From Mycobacterium gastri (lineage in GTDB: Bacteria; Actinomycetota; Actinomycetes; Mycobacteriales; Mycobacteriaceae), in contig NZ_LQOX01000112.1 in assembly GCF_002102175.1 (NCBI RefSeq), positions 46,001 to 110,000 of the forward strand: a DNA stretch of 64,000 nucleotides, written 5' to 3'. The position numbers and the translations under genes are program-made. The notes beneath the pieces were generated by a model. It was not told the origin of the DNA. It ran no database searches and saw nothing but the letters and a program-made list of their open reading frames with translations. Shown here in pieces: positions 44,180-55,054 of the stretch (its first letter is position 1; each line of letters starts with the position of its first letter).

Positions 44180-45481
44180 GTGTCGGAAGGTCTGTGGATC
44201 GCCATTGCGGTCGTCGCCACCCTGGTCGTCATCGCCGCGCTGGTCATCGGCCTGGTGCGCTACCGCCGTCGCCGAATCCGCCTGTCGACCCAGCCGACAC
44301 CGGGCGTAATCGACCGTTCGGGTGGCTACACCGCGTCGTCCGGCATCATCTTTAGCCAGACGCCGTCGGCTGTCGAGACGGTCGAACCGGCCGATCGGAT
44401 CGACACGAGCGGACTGCCCGCAGTCGGCGACGATGCGACCGTCCCGCGCGACGCGGTCAAACGCACCATCTCCGATGTCCATCTCCCCGAAGTCGAGCCC
44501 GAAGTTGAGCCCGAACCGGCGACCCTTGCGCCGCCCGCAGCGCCGGAAGTTGAGGCCATCGAGCCGCCGGAAGGGCGGTTGGAGCGGCTGCGCGGGCGGC
44601 TCGCCAAGTCGCAGAACGCCTTCGGGCGCAGCATGCTGGGTTTGCTCGGCGGCGGTGACCTGGACGAGGACTCCTGGCAAGACGTCGAGGACACCTTGCT
44701 GGTCGCCGATCTGGGCCCGGTGGTCACGGCGTCGCTGGTGTCGCAGCTGCGCAGCCGGCTGGCCAGCGCCAATGTGAGTTCCGAGGCCGATGCCCGGGCC
44801 GTACTACGGGACGTCCTCGTCAAAGAACTGCAGCCGGCCATGGACCGCTCGATCCGGGCGCTGCCGCACGCCGACCATCCTTCGGTGCTGCTGGTCGTGG
44901 GTGTCAACGGCACCGGCAAGACCACCACCGTTGGTAAGTTGGCGCGGGTGCTGGTGGCCGACGGCCGGCGCGTCGTGCTCGGCGCGGCCGACACCTTCCG
45001 GGCCGCGGCGGCCGATCAACTGCAGACCTGGGCGGCCCGGGTGGGTGCGGAGGTGGTGCGTGGGGCCGAAGGCGCCGACCCGGCATCGGTGGCCTTCGAT
45101 GCCGTCGACAAGGGCATCGCCCACGGTGCCGACGTCGTGCTCATCGACACCGCCGGCCGGCTGCACACCAAGGTCGGGTTGATGGACGAACTCGGCAAGG
45201 TCAAGCGCGTGGTCACCCGCCGCGCTGCTGTTGATGAGGTGCTGCTGGTGCTCGACGCCACGATCGGGCAGAACGGACTGGCGCAGGCCAGGGTTTTCGC
45301 CGAAGTCGTCGACATCACCGGCGTGGTGCTCACCAAACTGGACGGAACGGCCAAGGGTGGCATCGTCTTCCGCGTCCAACAGGAGCTTGGCGTGCCGGTC
45401 AAGCTGGTCGGGCTCGGCGAAGGCCCCGACGACCTGGCGCCGTTCGAACCGGCCGCCTTCGTCGACGCCCTGCTCGGCTAG
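44180..45481 (+). CDS. ftsY: FtsY, signal recognition particle receptor
   Basis: The membrane-bound receptor that docks the SRP (Ffh, encoded at 55055 in this window) and delivers ribosomes to the translocon. The 433-residue product has an N-terminal membrane anchor (about 5-27, LWIAIAVVATLVVIAALV) and an acidic linker with repeated EVEPE. The SRP GTPase NG domain carries GVNGTGKTTT near 244-253, DTAGR near 326 and TKLDGTAKGG near 386. The GTG at 44180 is preceded by GGAAGGA. The linker makes it slightly longer than the 422 residues of M. tuberculosis. Confidence 0.96.
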   Translation: MSEGLWIAIAVVATLVVIAALVIGLVRYRRRRIRLSTQPTPGVIDRSGGYTASSGIIFSQTPSAVETVEPADRIDTSGLPAVGDDATVPRDAVKRTISDVHLPEVEPEVEPEPATLAPPAAPEVEAIEPPEGRLERLRGRLAKSQNAFGRSMLGLLGGGDLDEDSWQDVEDTLLVADLGPVVTASLVSQLRSRLASANVSSEADARAVLRDVLVKELQPAMDRSIRALPHADHPSVLLVVGVNGTGKTTTVGKLARVLVADGRRVVLGAADTFRAAAADQLQTWAARVGAEVVRGAEGADPASVAFDAVDKGIAHGADVVLIDTAGRLHTKVGLMDELGKVKRVVTRRAAVDEVLLVLDATIGQNGLAQARVFAEVVDITGVVLTKLDGTAKGGIVFRVQQELGVPVKLVGLGEGPDDLAPFEPAAFVDALLG

Positions 45482-45501
45482 CAGCTCTTACACAGCAAGT
45501 T

Positions 45502-45522
45502 TTACGTTAATCCTCACGAAAC
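45502..45522. promoter_or_regulatory. Possible GlnR-like site upstream of amt
   Basis: In the 142-bp spacer between ftsY and amt, GTTAA is followed seven bases later by GAAAC. This resembles the actinobacterial GlnR pattern (gTnAC-n6-GaAAC) imperfectly: the first half and the spacing are each off by one. The amt-glnB-glnD operon is a known GlnR target in mycobacteria, which is the main reason to note it. Confidence 0.25.
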
Positions 45523-45623
45523 ATCACCGCACCATCGCCGCAACAACTACTGCGCATGGTTCTGGATCAGGTCGCCAGTCATAGTCCTGGGGCCCTCCCA
45601 ACGCTGACTGGAGGTGATAGCGA

Positions 45624-47392
<1,769 letters not shown>

Positions 47393-47449
47393 GGGTCGCC
47401 GTGCGTTGCTGAACCGATTTGGGACGGGCTGGCGCCGGCCCGGCCCGGG

Positions 47450-49897
47450 ATGACACCCGACCAGCGCGACCAATTCGGAACTGCCTGCCCGGCAAGCGAT
47501 TTGGTCGCCGCGCGGCGCCAGTTGCTGTCCGACGACCAGCGCGCACCGCATCCTGCGGAGCTGCGGCAGGCCTGGCTGGAGCTGCACGAGTCCTGGCTGA
47601 CCGCCAAGGCCGCAGAAATCGGGGTCACCGACGACAGCGGCTTCGCGATCGTCGGGGTCGGCGGACTCGGCCGACGCGAGCTGCTGCCCCATTCCGACCT
47701 GGACCTGCTGCTGGTGCACGACGGCAAGCCTGCCGAGATGCTGGGGGAGGTCGCCGACAAGCTGTGGTACCCGTTGTGGGACGCCAACATTCGGCTCGAC
47801 CACAGTGTGCGTACGGTTCCCGACGCGCTGGGTGTGGCCAATTCCGACCTGGTGGCCGCCCTGGGCATGCTGGAAGCCCGTCACATTGCCGGTGACAAGC
47901 GCCTTTCGGACGGGTTGATCGAAGGCGTGCGCCGGCAATGGCGCAGCGGAATACGTTCGCGCATGGACGAACTCGTCGAAATAACGCACGACCGTTGGTT
48001 GCGTTACGGCCGCATCGCCCACCGCGCCGAACCCGACCTCAAATCGGGTCGCGGTGGCCTTCGCGACGTGCAGTTGCTCAACGCGCTGGCGATAGCCCAG
48101 CTCATCGACCGCCACGGCATGGCCGCTCCGGGCCTGCCGGTAGGTTCGCTGGACGACGCCTACCTCACGCTGCTCAACGTGCGCACCGAACTGCACCGGG
48201 TATCGGGCCGCGGACACGATCTGCTGCTGGCCCAGCACGCCGACGACATCAGCGCGGCCCTGCATTTCGGCGACCGCTTCGACCTGGCCCGGATGCTGTC
48301 CGGCGCCGGCCGCACCATCGCCTACCAATCCGAAACCGGGCTGCGCACCGCCGCCAACGCGTTGCCGCGGCGGGGCATCTCGGCATTACGGCACCGGCCG
48401 AAGCGGCGACCGCTGGACGAGGGCGTCGTCGAGTACGCCAGCGAAATCGTGCTCGCCCGTGACGCTCAACCCGAACGCGATGCCGGACTGACGCTGCGAG
48501 TGGCCGCCGCCGCGGCCGACACCGGACTGCCCATCGGCGCCGCGACCTTGAGCCGACTGGCCACCTGCACTCCGGAGCTGCCGACGCCCTGGCCGCGTGA
48601 GGTATTGGACGACCTGCTGGTGGTGCTGCTGGCCGGCCCCACCGCGGTGGGGACTATCGAAGCGCTCGACCGCACCGGGTTGTGGGGCCGATTGTTGCCG
48701 GAATGGGGCAGTATTCGCGACCTCCCGCCCCGCGATGTTGCCCACAAATGGACCGTGGACCGTCATGTGATCGAGACCGCCATCCATGCCGCGCCGCTGG
48801 CCACCCGAGTGGCTCGACCCGATTTGCTGGCGCTTGGTGCACTGCTGCACGACATCGGGAAGGGCAGGGGCGCCGACCACAGTGTCCTCGGATCCGAAAT
48901 GGTCATGCAGATCGGCGAGCGGCTGGGTCTGCCGTCCACGGACGTCGATGTGCTCTCGAAGCTGGTCCGTCATCACCTGCTGCTACCCGTCGTAGCCACC
49001 CGCAGCGACTTGAACGACCCGAAGACCATCGAGGGTGTGTCCGAGGCCCTGGGCGGGGACCCGCAATTACTCGAGGTGCTCCACGCTTTGACGGAAGCCG
49101 ACTCGAAGGCCACCGGCCCGGGGGTGTGGAGCGACTGGAAGGCGTCGCTGGTCGACAAACTGGTGTCACGCTGCCGGATGGTGATGGCTGGTGAGGCCCT
49201 GCCGCAGGCGAAGCCCCTTGCCCCGCACTATCTTTCGCTGGCCACCGATCACGGCGTGCACGTGGAGATCGCGCCCGGTGACAGCGCGCGGATGTACCAG
49301 GTGGTGATGGTCGCCCCGGACCAGCCGGGATTGGTCTCCAAAGCCGCTGCCGTGCTGGCGCTGAATTCGCTGGGCGTCCATTCGGCGGCGGTCAACAGCC
49401 ACGACGGCGTTGCGATCACTGAATTCGTGGTGTCCCCGCTGTTCGGTTCGCCGCCGGCGGCCGAACTGTTGCGCCAGCAGTTCGTCGGTGCCCTCGGCGG
49501 CGACGTCGACGTCCTGGCCATGGTGGAAAAGCGGGACAGCGAGGCCAGCAGTTTCGCATCCGAGCGAGCCGGTGAAGTGGTGGCCGGAGTGCCGGTCACG
49601 CGTTCGGCCGCGCCGCCGCGCATCCTGTGGCTGGAATCTGCCAGCTCCCGTCAGCTGATCCTGGAGGTTCGTGCCATGGACAGACCGGGATTGCTCGCGC
49701 TGCTCGCGCACGCTCTGGAGCGCGCGGGCGCAGATATCCGGTGGGCCAAGGTCAACACGTTCGGGTCGACCGCGGCCGACGTTTTCTGCGTGACGGTTCC
49801 CGGAGAGTCCGACATACCCGCCGCGGTCGAGCAGCAGCTGTCGGCGGTGCTGGGTACCCCCGCCGACGTGCTGGTCGACGAGCCCGTCGGCGATTGA
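47450..49897 (+). CDS. glnD: GlnD, PII nucleotidylyltransferase / removing enzyme
   Basis: Modifies and demodifies PII at Tyr51 in response to nitrogen status. The 815-residue product (808 in M. tuberculosis) has a nucleotidyltransferase domain with [20 protein letters not shown] near residues 66-86. An HD phosphohydrolase domain carries [14 protein letters not shown] near 464. Two C-terminal ACT domains are present: [19 protein letters not shown] near 622 and [19 protein letters not shown] near 740. The ATG at 47450 lies 57 bases after glnB with a weak ribosome site. It ends only 12 bases from the stop of the opposing helicase gene. Confidence 0.95.
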   Translation: MTPDQRDQFGTACPASDLVAARRQLLSDDQRAPHPAELRQAWLELHESWLTAKAAEIGVTDDSGFAIVGVGGLGRRELLPHSDLDLLLVHDGKPAEMLGEVADKLWYPLWDANIRLDHSVRTVPDALGVANSDLVAALGMLEARHIAGDKRLSDGLIEGVRRQWRSGIRSRMDELVEITHDRWLRYGRIAHRAEPDLKSGRGGLRDVQLLNALAIAQLIDRHGMAAPGLPVGSLDDAYLTLLNVRTELHRVSGRGHDLLLAQHADDISAALHFGDRFDLARMLSGAGRTIAYQSETGLRTAANALPRRGISALRHRPKRRPLDEGVVEYASEIVLARDAQPERDAGLTLRVAAAAADTGLPIGAATLSRLATCTPELPTPWPREVLDDLLVVLLAGPTAVGTIEALDRTGLWGRLLPEWGSIRDLPPRDVAHKWTVDRHVIETAIHAAPLATRVARPDLLALGALLHDIGKGRGADHSVLGSEMVMQIGERLGLPSTDVDVLSKLVRHHLLLPVVATRSDLNDPKTIEGVSEALGGDPQLLEVLHALTEADSKATGPGVWSDWKASLVDKLVSRCRMVMAGEALPQAKPLAPHYLSLATDHGVHVEIAPGDSARMYQVVMVAPDQPGLVSKAAAVLALNSLGVHSAAVNSHDGVAITEFVVSPLFGSPPAAELLRQQFVGALGGDVDVLAMVEKRDSEASSFASERAGEVVAGVPVTRSAAPPRILWLESASSRQLILEVRAMDRPGLLALLAHALERAGADIRWAKVNTFGSTAADVFCVTVPGESDIPAAVEQQLSAVLGTPADVLVDEPVGD

Positions 49898-49909
49898 CCC
49901 GCCCCCCGG

Positions 49910-51631
49910 TCAAGCCCGCTCGGAGTTCAACTGGCGCAAGGTGTCGATGCGCGCCTTGAGCTGCTCGCGGGTTGCCGCGGCGATCGGCGGGCCGCCGCAG
50001 CGGCGGCGAAGTTCGTTGTGGATCCAGCCGTGCGGCCGGCCGGTGCGGTGATGAGCTATCGCCACCAGGCTGTTGAGCTCGCGGCGCAGCTCGCGGAGTT
50101 GGCCGTGGGTGGTGGTTGGCTGGGCGGGGACTGATGGCGAGGCCCCGTGCTGAAGCCGGGCGCGCTTTTTCAGCTGCTCGTCCTGGCGGCGGTGCAGCAG
50201 GGCGCGCATCTGCTCCGCGTCGAGCAGCCCGGGGATGCCGAGGTAGTCGGCCTCCTCGTCGCTTCCCGCCGGAGTGGCGGTGCCGAACGACGATCCGTCG
50301 AAGATGACCTGATCCAATTCGGCGTCGGCTCCCAGTGCGGTGAAGCCGGCTTCGCCCGGTTCGGTTTGTTTCCTGGTGGCGGGATCACCGGTGAGCGGAT
50401 CGTCGCCGGATTCCCGGTGCGGCTTGCCCAGCACGTGGTTGCGCTGGGCCTCCAGCTCGCTGGCCAGCTGCAGCAGGCTGGGAACCGACGGCAAGAAGAT
50501 GCTCGCGGTTTCGCCGGGTCGACGTGACCGCACGAACCGGCCAACCGCCTGCGCGAAGAACAGCGGCGTCGAGGCGCCGGTGGCATAGATGCCCACCGAC
50601 AGGCGAGGCACGTCGACACCTTCGGAAACCATCCGCACGGCGACCAGCCACCGGCTGGTGTTGGAGGCGAATTCCGCAATGCGGGAAGAGGATCCGGGAT
50701 CGTCGGACAAGACGACGGTGGGCGCTTCGGACGTCAGCTTGGTCAGCAACCCGGCATAGGCTCGGGCCGCCGTCCGGTCCGAGGCGATGATCATGCCGCC
50801 GGCGTCGGGCACCTGGGCGCGCAGCTGACGCAGCCGCTGATCGGCGGCCATGATGACCGCCGGCATCCACTCGCCGGCAGGGTCCAGCGCCGTGCGCCAG
50901 GCCCGTGCGGTCTGCTCGGCCGACAACGGCTCACCCAGGCGCGCCTCATGCTCGTCGCCGGCGCCGTCGCGCCAGCGCGCCTGCCCGGAGTAGGCAAGGA
51001 ACACCACCGGCCGGACCACGCCGTCGGCAAGGGCTTCGGCATAGCCGTAGGTGTGGTCGGCTTGCGAACGTAGCACGCCATCAGCGTCGGGCGCGTAGCT
51101 GACGAACGGGATAGGGCTGTCGTCACTGCGGAACGGTGTGCCCGTCAGGCCGAGACGGCGCGTGGCGTCGCCGAACGCTTCCCGGATGGCGTCGCCCCAG
51201 GTCTTGGCGTCGCCGCCGTGGTGGATCTCGTCGAAAACGACCAGGGTCTTGCGTTGTTCGGTGCGCACCCGGTGCAGCGTCGGATGTGCAGCGACCTGGG
51301 CGTAGGTGACGACGACGCCGTGGTACTCCGATGAGGTCCGGGGGTTGGAGTTGGTGAACCTGGGATCCAGGGCCAGCCCGTGCCGTCCCGCGGCCCGTGC
51401 CCACTGGATCTTCAGATGTTCGGTGGGCACCACGACGGTGAGCTGCTCCACCGCCCGATGGCTCAGCAATTCGGCCGCGATCCGCAGGGCGAACGTCGTC
51501 TTGCCCGATCCGGGGGTGGCCACGGCCAGAAAATCCCGCGGCTCGGCGGCCAGGTACTTCACGATTGCCCGGCGCTGCCAGCCCCGCAACGGCCGACTGC
51601 TTTCGCCGTCGGAGTGACTGACCTGCTGCAT
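49910..51631 (-). CDS. Superfamily 2 DEAD/DEAH-type helicase (Rv2917-like)
   Basis: A 573-residue ATPase of helicase superfamily 2. Motif I is ATPGSGKTTFALRIA (about 38-52), motif II FDEIHHGG, motif III LTGTPFR and motif VI QAVGRFVRSRR. The second RecA-like domain includes EGVDVPRLSVGIYATGAS. The C-terminal 110 residues hold a basic, Arg-rich helical part. It corresponds by place and orientation to Rv2917, annotated as a 626-residue conserved protein, and is convergent with glnD there too. Upstream starts in the same frame are not obvious, so the N-terminus may be shorter here. Nucleic-acid substrate and cellular role are unknown; type III restriction subunits share this architecture, but no methyltransferase lies nearby. 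Confidence 0.85.
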   Translation of the reverse strand: MQQVSHSDGESSRPLRGWQRRAIVKYLAAEPRDFLAVATPGSGKTTFALRIAAELLSHRAVEQLTVVVPTEHLKIQWARAAGRHGLALDPRFTNSNPRTSSEYHGVVVTYAQVAAHPTLHRVRTEQRKTLVVFDEIHHGGDAKTWGDAIREAFGDATRRLGLTGTPFRSDDSPIPFVSYAPDADGVLRSQADHTYGYAEALADGVVRPVVFLAYSGQARWRDGAGDEHEARLGEPLSAEQTARAWRTALDPAGEWMPAVIMAADQRLRQLRAQVPDAGGMIIASDRTAARAYAGLLTKLTSEAPTVVLSDDPGSSSRIAEFASNTSRWLVAVRMVSEGVDVPRLSVGIYATGASTPLFFAQAVGRFVRSRRPGETASIFLPSVPSLLQLASELEAQRNHVLGKPHRESGDDPLTGDPATRKQTEPGEAGFTALGADAELDQVIFDGSSFGTATPAGSDEEADYLGIPGLLDAEQMRALLHRRQDEQLKKRARLQHGASPSVPAQPTTTHGQLRELRRELNSLVAIAHHRTGRPHGWIHNELRRRCGGPPIAAATREQLKARIDTLRQLNSERA

Positions 51632-52038
51632 CGAACACTCCCCCCGATGCTCACCCGCGCGTGGTGGTTCACGTTCACGCCGTCACATGGCTCCGCACGC
51701 CCACCCGACGTGGTGGCATGTTGCGGCACAACACGCGGGGAGCCGTTGTCGGCACACCGGCGGGCGCGACGAAAGTCTTCCGGGTCGGGTCAATGCGGCT
51801 GGGCGGCGAGTGTGAAATCTAGCATGGCAACGCTTTTCGGTGCAGTCGCGACATGGTGTCACTTCCGGATCAGCTCGCCGTGTTCCTCGGGCCGACCGCT
51901 GCGCTGGTGAGAGATTTCGCTTCCACATCTGTGAAGCGTGTGTCGGTGTGAAGGTTGGCGGGCGTACGGTTGCCGGGCACCCGGGCCCCGTCCGAAGATC
52001 CTGGTGCGAAGACGAATAACCGGCGAAAATCGGCCTCC

Positions 52039-52161
52039 ATGATGCGCGCGTTGTCCGTCGCGGCGGTCGTCGCGGCCGTTGCCGTCGGGGCGATACCGCC
52101 GGCCGCCGCGGATTCCGCGTTAATCACCCCGACGGCAGCAGTCCCGAGCCTTTGGGACTAA
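52039..52161 (+). pseudogene. Short signal-peptide ORF, probably a truncated secreted protein
   Basis: From ATG 52039 the frame encodes 40 residues. MMRALSVAAVVAAVAVGA is a textbook signal sequence with a PAAAD cleavage region, followed by only about 15 mature residues ending PSLWD. Codon third positions are strongly GC-biased, as in real genes. The mature part seems too short, and the reading continues open in another frame for about 70 codons (52152-52376), so a frameshifted or decayed exported protein is likely. In-frame start 51955 is possible but adds an unlikely leader. Family unknown. Confidence 0.4.
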
Positions 52162-52512
52162 CCCGCAGCGAACCGCTGGGGATGCCCCTACGGCATCGTG
52201 AGTTTTACCTGCTGGCCTCGACGGGGCCACGCTTGGCGTTTGGTTACCCAGCGACGGCGCTGAAGGCTCCGTCGTTGTCGGGGATAAGAAATGCCCAAAG
52301 AGCGATTCACATCCCGCAGGAAAGGCTGGGAGTTGGCTCGCGCAACGACGGCCGGACCAGAGCGCTTCTTTCCTGAGCCGCCCGGCTGAGCTCGGCCACC
52401 TCGATTGGGCCGGACGCGCTCACCGAGATTTACGTCACCGCGATCTGCTCGCGCGTGTCGCCGCGGTGTTTTAGATATCGCGGCGCGGGACTCGATGGTG
52501 GTGAGCTGCTGC

Positions 52513-52529
52513 GCCCCGCTTCGCGGGGC
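52513..52529. terminator. Short GC hairpin (7-bp stem, 3-nt loop)
   Basis: GCCCCGC-TTC-GCGGGGC forms a perfect seven-base stem without a following T-run. In mycobacteria such stems can act as terminators. It lies downstream of the small ORF at 52039 and far upstream of the PE_PGRS gene. Confidence 0.4.
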
Positions 52530-52650
52530 TGGCGCTCTCCACGGGGCTCGATGGTGAGGCCAGTATTGTCGCCCGACTAGGCTTGATAGCCCGGCTAGTA
52601 GCTAACAACTAATTCTGGCGTATTTACGAGCTACGGGACGATGTCAAGTA

Positions 52651-52703
52651 GAGCGCCGTACGTAGAGAAATAGTACAAGCGTTCAGCTTTAATGAGCGCC
52701 GTA
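52651..52703. repeat. 10-bp direct repeat GAGCGCCGTA in PE_PGRS upstream region
   Basis: Perfect copies at 52651-52660 and 52694-52703, 43 bases apart start to start, within the lower-GC stretch about 430-475 bases upstream of the PE_PGRS start. It may be an operator pair or a chance repeat. Confidence 0.4.
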
Positions 52704-53125
52704 AAAGTACTTTACATTGCATGATGGGCCCTTTATGACTGGTGGTCGTTGTCATTGATGTTAACAAAGTGCCCACGTCCGTACCGCAGTCGACATATGC
52801 TGTTGCGCAATAAAGTGTAGGTCGGAGAAGCACATGGTGATCCCACACAGGTAACACCCGAAAGGTCTTGTGACAAAGGGCAGTTCGTTGTCATCACAGT
52901 GATCAGCTCACTGCGGTCGGCACGCACCGGAGTTTGCTGTCGCCGCCATGTATCCGTCACCTGGTCCGTGTGACCCAACAGCATCGATGGCGGCTTAAAT
53001 CTTCGCGAAAAAGTAAATAGCAAAGCCTTCCCAAATTTCGATAGGCCGTTGTACGCTACGCCCAAAGTGTGCTTGCCCCACCGTAATGGTGCGGATGATA
53101 TTGCTGAGGTAAAGGAAGTCCGCCG

Positions 53126-54853
53126 ATGTCGTACGTAGCAATAGCCCCCGAGACGACAGCGGCGGCGGCCGCGGATCTGAACAGCCTTGGCTCGGCACTC
53201 AGAGCGGCTAACGCTGCGGCAGCGGTCGGGACGACGCAGCTGCTGCCCGCGGCCGGCGATGAGGTGTCGGTGGCGATCGCGGCGGTGTTTAGCGATTTGG
53301 GGCAAGGGTTTCAGGCGGTCAGCGCGCAGACCGCGCTGTTTCATGAGCAATTCGTCCAGCTGTTGAGCGGCGGGGGTTTGTTGTACGCGATGACCGAGGC
53401 GGCTAATGCGTCGCCGCTGCAGGTCCTCGAGCAAGACCTTCTCGCCGCAATCAATGCGCCCACCCTTTATTTGTTCCAGCGCCCGTTGATCGGCAACGGC
53501 GCCAATGGCGCAGCGCCAGGGCAGTCGGGTGCGCCGGGCGGGTTCTTGGTCGGCAACGGCGGTGACGGTGCGGCCGGGGCAGCCGGGCAGGCCGGTGGAC
53601 AGGGCGGGAGTTCGGGTCTGTTCGGTGCCGGTGGTGCCGGCGGGGCCGGCCAAAACGGATTTGCCGGTGGTATGGGCGGGAACGGCGGGTCCGGCGGTGC
53701 CGTCTCGGGTCTTTTGGGCTCGGGCGGGAACGGCGGCGCAGGTGGCCACGGAGGTGTAGGCGGCGGTGGCGGAGCTGGTGGGGCCGGGATATGGCCATGG
53801 CAAAACCCGGCCGGGGGGAACGGCGGTGACGGCGGAGCCGGCGGTGCCGGCGGCGCGAGTGGCGCCGGGGGCTCGGGCGGATTATTCGGGTTCGTAGGGG
53901 CGCACGGTCCTGCGGGCACGGGCGGTGGTGGTGGCGTCGGCGGTCTGGGTGGCGACGGCGGCGCGAGTGGCCAGGGCGGCCTCGGTGGCAATGGCGGCGC
54001 CGGTGGCGCCGCGGGTGCGGGCAGCACGGGGATCAACGGCCACGGCGGTGACGGAGGAGCCGGCGGTAACGGCGGCACCGGCGGTGGCGGCGTATACGCC
54101 GGCGGCGGTAATGGCGGCCCCGGCGCCAACGGCGGACAGGGCGGCGTGGGCGGTCCGGGCGGCGCCGGCGTGGGCGGCGTCGGTGGCGGCAACGGCGGGG
54201 CTGGCGGTGATGGCGGCGGCGGTGGCGTCGGCGGCGACGGCGCCCCCTACGGCAACAACGGCGGCCAGGGCGGCGGCGGCGGCAACGGCGGGGCCGGCGG
54301 CGCCGGTGGCACCGCCACCGACGGCGGCCAAGGCGGCCAGGGCGGCACCGGGGGCAACGGCCAAAAGGGCGGCTCCGGCGGTGCGGGTTCCGGCGGTGGC
54401 GGCAGCTTCGGCGGGGGCGGCGGCAACGGCGGCCAGGGCGGCGCAGGCGGTGCCGGTGGCAACGTCCTAGGCGCCGGAACCAACGGCATCGGCGGCGCTG
54501 GCGGCACCGGCGGCGACGGGGGCGGCGGGGGCGCCAACGCGACCGGCAAGGGCACCAACAACACCATCTACGGCGGTGGCGGCGGCGGTGGCGGCGCCGG
54601 GGGCGCCGGCGGCAACGCCATCAGCGCCGGCACCGGCGGCGGTGGCGGTGGCGGCGCCAATGCCGGTACCTCCGTGGACGGCGCCGGAGACCCCGGCGCC
54701 GATGGCGCGGCTGGCGGGACAGGCGGCAACGGCGCCGCCGGCAATGCCAATGATAACGGCGGAGGCGACGGCGGCGTCGCCGGCGCCGGCGGTGGTGGCG
54801 GGTCCACTTATGCCGCAGGCCCCGCGCGCGGCAGCGCCGGCCAGTCCGTCTAG
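53126..54853 (+). CDS. PE_PGRS family protein
   Basis: A mycobacterial surface or secreted protein of the PE_PGRS class. The 575-residue product starts [22 protein letters not shown], the PE domain (about residues 1-95) that directs export through type VII secretion. The bridge [21 protein letters not shown] follows. From about residue 128 to the end the protein is built of GGA/GGN triplets typical of PGRS. No extra C-terminal domain is present; it closes [17 protein letters not shown]. An AAAGGAAG ribosome site precedes the ATG. M. tuberculosis has no PE_PGRS between Rv2917 and ffh, so it is a lineage-specific insertion. The long Pro-rich frames on the other strand are mirror images of the repeat. 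Confidence 0.95.
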   Translation: MSYVAIAPETTAAAAADLNSLGSALRAANAAAAVGTTQLLPAAGDEVSVAIAAVFSDLGQGFQAVSAQTALFHEQFVQLLSGGGLLYAMTEAANASPLQVLEQDLLAAINAPTLYLFQRPLIGNGANGAAPGQSGAPGGFLVGNGGDGAAGAAGQAGGQGGSSGLFGAGGAGGAGQNGFAGGMGGNGGSGGAVSGLLGSGGNGGAGGHGGVGGGGGAGGAGIWPWQNPAGGNGGDGGAGGAGGASGAGGSGGLFGFVGAHGPAGTGGGGGVGGLGGDGGASGQGGLGGNGGAGGAAGAGSTGINGHGGDGGAGGNGGTGGGGVYAGGGNGGPGANGGQGGVGGPGGAGVGGVGGGNGGAGGDGGGGGVGGDGAPYGNNGGQGGGGGNGGAGGAGGTATDGGQGGQGGTGGNGQKGGSGGAGSGGGGSFGGGGGNGGQGGAGGAGGNVLGAGTNGIGGAGGTGGDGGGGGANATGKGTNNTIYGGGGGGGGAGGAGGNAISAGTGGGGGGGANAGTSVDGAGDPGADGAAGGTGGNGAAGNANDNGGGDGGVAGAGGGGGSTYAAGPARGSAGQSV

Positions 54854-55054
54854 CTAGTACCGGCCGGCGATCCGGCCCCTACCATCGAGCCCGCGGGTCG
54901 CACAGTTCGCGCCGGGACCCTGACGCAAAGAACGGCTTGACGGCTGTTACGCCCTGGCGCCCTCGTCGTCGGGCACCAACGCCTGTGGCCCCAACGCCGG
55001 CGGCACCGCCCCCAGGCCCTCGATCAACTGCCACCCACCATTAGGCTGGCGAGC

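Larger units (their letters stand above)
51632..53125. other. 1.5-kb mostly non-coding spacer between helicase and PE_PGRS
   Basis: Apart from the small signal-peptide ORF at 52039-52161, I see no gene. The first part (to about 52560) is GC-rich. The part from about 52560 to 53060 is distinctly lower in GC and contains scattered AT-rich words (TTTAATGAG, TTTACATTGC, GTTAACAAAG), as expected of a long PE_PGRS upstream region. A perfect 10-bp direct repeat, a hairpin, and a duplicated CTCGATGGTG motif (around 52491 and 52547) are present. Confidence 0.6.

Noticed and set aside
53467..54192. Long Pro-rich minus-strand ORFs opposite PE_PGRS
   Set aside because: They are mirror images of the GGC-rich PGRS repeat, which keeps all frames open.
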